64,000 bases of DNA from Nitrosomonas ureae (lineage in GTDB: Bacteria > Pseudomonadota > Gammaproteobacteria > Burkholderiales > Nitrosomonadaceae). Position 1 is the stretch's first letter. Every line of letters begins with the position of its first letter. The stretch spans positions 3,243,821-3,307,820 of the forward strand of contig NZ_CP013341.1 in the NCBI RefSeq assembly GCF_001455205.1, in the 5' to 3' direction. Below are positions 59,734-64,000 of this stretch, in pieces. The translations under genes and the position numbers were made by a program. The notes beneath the pieces are model-generated. The model saw only the letters and a list, made by a program, of their open reading frames with translations. It had not been told where the DNA came from and searched no databases.

Positions 59734-59750
59734 TGCGACAATTTGTCGCA
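59734..59750. promoter_or_regulatory. Palindromic operator-like site, copy 3 (perfect)
   Basis: TGCGACAATTTGTCGCA, perfect eight-base arms around a central T. It is nearest the amidohydrolase gene (about 175 bases before its ATG) and the best of the three copies. Confidence 0.6.
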
Positions 59751-59922
59751 TTACCAGTATCAATCTTTTTACTTACAATTCCAGATAATCAATCCAAGTC
59801 GATAGAAATTACCGGCTCTCTACAAAGATTAATTACAACCTCGTTCTTCTCAAATGCACTGCAAGATCACTATAGCTCCCGTGAAGAATTTAAATTTATA
59901 AGAATGATTACTTAGGAATTAT

Positions 59923-61222
59923 ATGGAAATAAAAACTGATCAATTCAAAATCACAACTCAACTGACCATTCTGGCTCTGGCATTCACGTTCAGCCTGAAT
60001 GGTTTTGCACAGGGTGATTCGACGACAGCATCTGCAGGTAATCATTGCTATGTGCTTAGTGCCCAGCGCGTTTTCGATGGCTTCGAATTACATGAGAATG
60101 CAGCCGTCCTGGTCAAAGGTAATCAAATTGTTCAAGTCGGCGATGCAAGCCACTTAAAGGGATTATGCAGTAGAAAAATAAAATTGGGTGATGCGACCAT
60201 TCTGCCGGGTTTTATTGAAACCCATGCACATATTACATTTCAAAATATTCCCGGTGATAAGGTGTTGCAGCATGGCATAACCACTGTACGGGATACCGGC
60301 GGGCCGTTGCTAAAACCAATGGGAGGAAATGGCAGCTTACGGATTTTGAGTGCTGGCCCAATCATTCAGGCGGTCGATGGCTATCCATTAAATATTTTCG
60401 GTCATCACGGAACTCCTGCTCATGACAAATACGGCACCATTGGCGTAGCTGTTGCCACCATTGAAGAAGCGGAAAAAATTGTAACGGATCTAGTCGCAGG
60501 CGGCTCGACGGTAATCAAAATTTCATTGGAGCCCGGTGGTGAAGCAGGCGCACCTTGGATGTCGAATCACGGGCATGGCGAAATTCCACAAACCCCATGG
60601 CCATTGCTTTCTTTGGATATTATCAAGGCGATAGTAACTAAGGCAACACGCATTGAACCGGAAAGTAGCTGCGCATGTCGGCGAAAATACCGGTGTTGAA
60701 CTAGCGCTGGATGGTGGCGTGGATGAGTGGGCGCATATACCTTGTGCAGAAATTCGCGACGACCTGTTACACCGCGCGGTAGAGCAAGATGTAACCTTTG
60801 TAACCACGGTAGATACCCTCTCCGCCTGTACCGGCATTCATGCCAATACGCATAAGCTTGCACATATTATGTCCCATAACACATCAACGAAGTCAAAATT
60901 TATCTATGGATCTGAAATTGGTCACGACAATGTGCCATGGGGTATCAATGCCGAAGAATTGGTGTTGATGTTGAATTTAACCAGTCCTGACGGCATTGAC
61001 TTTAATGATGTGCTACGAGTATTCAGGTCGGCCACTTCCGAAGCGGGAAAACATTTGAATAACCCTTTGCTGGGTACATTAATGAAGCAAGCTCCGGCGG
61101 ATATCATCGCCGTTCGCGGCAATCCGTTTGAACGGTTTAAATTACTGGAATATCCCGATTTGGTCATTTCCGGTGGCCGTATCATTGTCAACGACTTTAA
61201 GAAAAACAAGATAAGAAACTAA
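59923..61222 (+). pseudogene. Exported amidohydrolase, frameshifted
   Basis: A signal peptide (to about residue 30) is followed by an imidazolonepropionase-like amidohydrolase. The metal-binding THAH motif is in FIETHAHITF. Near 60640 the frame fails: GCAACACGCATTG would read AHALNRKVAAHVGEN, a strong family motif, if one A were absent. The downstream frame continues to 61222 with DIIAVRGNPFE and the C-terminal SGGRIIVN. Without the extra base the protein has 432 residues. It is a recent pseudogene or a sequencing error. The gene for a spermidine-synthase-like protein follows ten bases later. Confidence 0.85.
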
Positions 61223-61231
61223 AAAATAACT

Positions 61232-62782
61232 ATGAATCCTTCCCCCTCTTCAATTATTTTTGGCAAAGCTTGGCTTTATTGCACTGTATTCCTCACCGGG
61301 GCGGCCGTCATGGTTATAGAGCTTCTGGGCACACGACTGATTGCGCCTTTCTACGGCGCCAGTCTTTACGTCTGGACTTCACTCATTGCCGTTACGCTGA
61401 TCGCACTGGCAATCGGTTATTATCTGGGAGGAATCTGGGCTGATCGAGCTCGATCCGGACTATCCCTCATCATCGCAGCTTCCGGATTATTAACACTCAT
61501 TATTCCCTGGCTGACCGGCCCGGTTCTACTGGCCACGGATCCACTGGGTTTACGCTTGGGTAGCTTTGTCAGCACACTGATCTTATTCTCCCCTAGCTTA
61601 ATTATGCTGGGCATGGTCGGACCATTTGCGGTTAAATTATCCACTTCCGCCTTGGCTAACGTAGGTGCCAGTACGGGATCGATTTATGCGGTAAGTACAG
61701 TCGGCAGTGTGATTGGTACGTTATTTCTCGGCTTTTACTTATTTCCCTTGGTCGGTTCCCGCGAAATTTTTATGGGTTTGGGAGTATCACTACTGATACT
61801 TGCAATGGCTGTAGCGTGGATAGAGCGAAAATATTTAAACAAATCCATTACGACTATGGTACCGACTGCCCTGTTGATGGCTATAGGATTAGGCTTATAT
61901 CCCGCTATTGCCAGTTCCGGAGAAGCTGAATTCAGCAATACTTTCCAAACCCGATTTGAACGGGAAAGCTTATATGGTTGGGTGCGTGTCATTGACAAAC
62001 CCAAAGAGAATATCCGCTTGCTTACTGCGGATGCTTCCACCATTGGTGCCGCCAGTATCAGCCATGGAGAAAATCTCCTGACCTATCAGAAGATTGTGGC
62101 ACAGATCCCTCATCTTTCATCCAATATTGAGAAAGCCTTATTAATTGGTCAAGGTGCCGGGCATATGGTTGCGACTTTGAATAAGGCAGCAATTGTAACG
62201 GATACGTTGGAAATTGATCTGGCTGTGGCCGAAGCGGCCAGTAAATACTTCGACTTTATTCCCACAGGGGACAGAATCATCGGCGATGCACGTTATGAAA
62301 TTCGCCAGCTCAAAGGTCCTTATGACTTAATCATTCTGGATGTTTTCACAGGTGGCACCGAACCCACGCACCTATTGACAGTTGAAGCATTAACCCAATT
62401 GCACAACTTGCTTTCAGAGCATGGGATACTTGCATTGAATTTTGTCTCGTTTCTGGATCAGGGTAAAAATCCGGCACTGGCTTCTGTTTCAAGAACATTA
62501 GCACAAGTCTTCTCGCATCAACAAATATTCATTTCCGACCCTGGAAGCGATTTCAATGATTTTATTTTTCTCGCCACAAATCATGCCATTAATTTGAACG
62601 ATGATTTAATACCTTTTTCCGATCGTACCTGGCTAAAACAGCGATTGTTGGATATTGATACAACGCATGGAACCATTTTGACAGATAACCACAGTAACCT
62701 CGAACTGTTACAAATCCGCAAATCCGAACATTATCGACGGATGATCGTTGAGTCAATCGGCACCCGTCACTTTATCCGATAA
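61232..62782 (+). CDS. Membrane-fused spermidine synthase-like protein
   Basis: A 516-residue protein with about seven to eight N-terminal membrane segments (about 15-225) followed by a cytosolic methyltransferase-fold domain of the polyamine aminopropyltransferase type. LLIGQGAGHMVATLNKA stands where SAM-type enzymes have a glycine-rich loop, and YDLIILDVFTGGTEPTHL holds the conserved acidic position. Such fused proteins are common in proteobacteria, and substrates are not established. It is probably co-transcribed with the amidohydrolase. Confidence 0.87.
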   Translation: MNPSPSSIIFGKAWLYCTVFLTGAAVMVIELLGTRLIAPFYGASLYVWTSLIAVTLIALAIGYYLGGIWADRARSGLSLIIAASGLLTLIIPWLTGPVLLATDPLGLRLGSFVSTLILFSPSLIMLGMVGPFAVKLSTSALANVGASTGSIYAVSTVGSVIGTLFLGFYLFPLVGSREIFMGLGVSLLILAMAVAWIERKYLNKSITTMVPTALLMAIGLGLYPAIASSGEAEFSNTFQTRFERESLYGWVRVIDKPKENIRLLTADASTIGAASISHGENLLTYQKIVAQIPHLSSNIEKALLIGQGAGHMVATLNKAAIVTDTLEIDLAVAEAASKYFDFIPTGDRIIGDARYEIRQLKGPYDLIILDVFTGGTEPTHLLTVEALTQLHNLLSEHGILALNFVSFLDQGKNPALASVSRTLAQVFSHQQIFISDPGSDFNDFIFLATNHAINLNDDLIPFSDRTWLKQRLLDIDTTHGTILTDNHSNLELLQIRKSEHYRRMIVESIGTRHFIR

Positions 62783-62913
62783 GCAGGCACCATGTTCATC
62801 GTCATGATGACAATAAAACAGGAAGTTCCGCATTAAGAAACTATTAATTTACTGCTTAAATTAAGTAATGAAATTTTTGAAGCAATGATTATCCATTTTT
62901 TACTATATCTTAA

Positions 62914-63186
62914 ATGACCACATTGAATTATTTAGGATTTCATTATTCCTGGATAACCCAATTAACTTTTCAACAATGGAAAATAATATATATGCTTAGC
63001 TTAAAGGAAATATCAGACGAACTCGGAGGTGTCAGTCGCAATCATGCACTAAAGTTACTGAATGACAGTGGAATTCGCCACAAGACACTACTTTCACGCA
63101 ATGGAAAGAAAATTTACTACGACATAACCCGGGAACAGATACAAAACGAGCACTTAAGGAAAAAGATTCCAAGCAAATTGCTATAA
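62914..63186 (+). CDS. Small hypothetical protein, possible DNA-binding HTH
   Basis: A 90-residue frame. The second half, from the internal ATG at 62992, reads LSLKEISDELGGVSRNHALK and then DSGIRHKTLLSRNGKKIYYD, an HTH-like layout similar to small DNA-binding proteins. The first 26 residues look unconserved, so the true start may be 62992 (64 residues). No strong ribosome site is seen at either start. Confidence 0.5.
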   Translation: MTTLNYLGFHYSWITQLTFQQWKIIYMLSLKEISDELGGVSRNHALKLLNDSGIRHKTLLSRNGKKIYYDITREQIQNEHLRKKIPSKLL

Positions 63187-63325
63187 CAGCAAAGCGTTGC
63201 CTTAATGATGCTGGAAACGGCATTGAATCGTCACTGAGTCTTTCTTTTCAAAAATTTGAATCTTCTTTGAACAGGATATAACCTGCTCATGCCGTTGACA
63301 TGTGTTGGTTGGCAGGGTTAGTAAA

Positions 63326-64000
63326 CTAATCACCAGCACCGCCTTGCAGCATTTCTGCCGCATGCTGCCGCGTGGTTTCCGTGATATTGACGCCACCGAG
63401 CATACGAGCAATTTCTTCAATACGCTCCTGCGGACTTAGAAACGCCATTTTGCTGACAACCTGCATATTTTTCTCTTGTTGATTGAGACATTTCATCACG
63501 TGCAAGTGTTGATCACCAGTCGCAGCTACCTGCGGCAAATGAGTAATGCACAAAACTTGCCGGTCTTTTCCAAGCTTCTTTAATAAAAGACCGACAATCT
63601 CCGCGACTTGTCCCCCGATTCCGACATCAACCTCGTCAAAAATGAGTGTAGGTACAACGTTCACTTTACTGGTAATTACCTGAATTGCCAAACTGATGCG
63701 TGACAACTCCCTCCTGAAGCCACCTTCGTCAAGGGCCTCAACGGCAGACCCAGATGCGCAGCCACCCGAAATTCAATCTGCTCCAGACCATTGGCATTGC
63801 CTGTTTCCAATGGCATTAATGACACTGAAAATTCACCTCCAGCCATCGCAATCGTCTGCATTGCCGCGGTCACCTGCAATGACAACTCTTTACCGGCTTT
63901 TTTTCGTACCTGACTTAGCATCTCGGCTTGACTACGATAGCTAGTAAACGCAGCAGTTTCGAGTACTTGCAAATGATTGATATCCGATTCTGAGTCCAAG
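63326..64000 (-). pseudogene. recN: DNA repair protein RecN, 3' part, frameshifted
   Basis: SMC-like repair ATPase; the 5' part lies beyond the window. The right-hand frame (63999-63676) ends in the family motif HLGLPLRPLTKVASGG and then runs out of frame. The left-hand frame (to 63326) picks up SRISLAIQVITSK, TLIFDEVDVGIGG (Walker B) and LCITHLPQVAA. The join needs one extra G in GGAGGGAGTTG near 63700 (family: GGELSRIS), a homopolymer position. A sequencing error is likely because RecN is otherwise normal. Confidence 0.85.

Larger units (their letters stand above)
59165..59922. promoter_or_regulatory. Long divergent control region
   Basis: About 760 bases between two divergent genes, with no convincing ORF. 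It contains a leader inverted repeat near the YcnI-like gene, an orphan terminator on the minus strand and three copies of a 17-base palindrome (separate entries). It presumably contains promoters for both sides and possibly a small RNA. Confidence 0.6.

Noticed and set aside
60523..60863. Two long minus-strand frames opposite the amidohydrolase frameshift
   Set aside because: They overlap strongly conserved amidohydrolase motifs on the plus strand.

Overview
The window most likely comes from an ammonia-oxidising betaproteobacterium of the Nitrosomonas lineage. The strongest evidence is a complete hydroxylamine oxidation operon (haoA, haoB, cycA, cycB; 54438 down to 50163). A homologue of the small metal-binding protein SmbP, known from Nitrosomonas, and the betaproteobacterial gene orders thrS-infC-rpmI-rplT-pheST-ihfA-merR-tRNA-Pro and lptCAB-rpoN-hpf-ptsN-hprK agree with this. 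Species cannot be decided from the sequence alone.

Layout. 1-6245: sulfate uptake operon (sbp, cysT, cysW, cysA) with a CysB-type activator, interleaved with two divergent, probably non-catalytic EAL-like proteins. 6437-10808: an FMN glutamate-synthase-like oxidoreductase and a two-domain c-di-GMP enzyme. 10815-15639: clpB behind a clear sigma-32 promoter, then dapA and bamC. 16048-22957: a small membrane protein, and on the minus strand a glycosyltransferase, an epimerase-like protein and a complete type I secretion system without an adjacent substrate. 23412-25250: YnfA and an atypical response regulator. 25831-38249: mostly housekeeping genes (rof, mutY, formyl-THF cyclo-ligase, ubiX, the rpoN/lpt cluster, nadA, clsB, sua5, a HAD phosphatase). 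38447-49184: smbP, nlpD, pcm, surE, tRNA-Pro and the translation cluster, with an apparent AUA start codon for infC. 50046-54438: the hao operon, closed by an intrinsic terminator. 54712-64000: accessory region with rpsT, a small lipoprotein, an IS5-type element, a three-gene set of exported proteins including a YcnI-like protein, a regulatory region with three copies of a 17-bp palindrome, an amidohydrolase, a membrane-fused spermidine-synthase-like protein, and the 3' part of recN.

How the genes work together. HaoA oxidises hydroxylamine in the periplasm, and CycA and CycB carry electrons towards quinone. The sulfate operon supplies sulfur under CysB control, and its EAL-like companions may couple it to another signal. 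The lpt genes move LPS to the outer membrane, where BamC and NlpD also act on the envelope.

A striking property is that five reading frames between 49.2 kb and the right end are broken by one or two bases (membrane protein, lipoprotein, transposase, amidohydrolase, recN), while no clear case was seen to the left. Two are 9-T tracts that become intact at eight T. This could be assembly error, slippage-based expression or real decay. No CRISPR array, rRNA or phage was seen. The best candidates for something undescribed are the EAL-like pair around the sulfate transporter and the exported-protein cluster with its palindrome-rich divergent control region.
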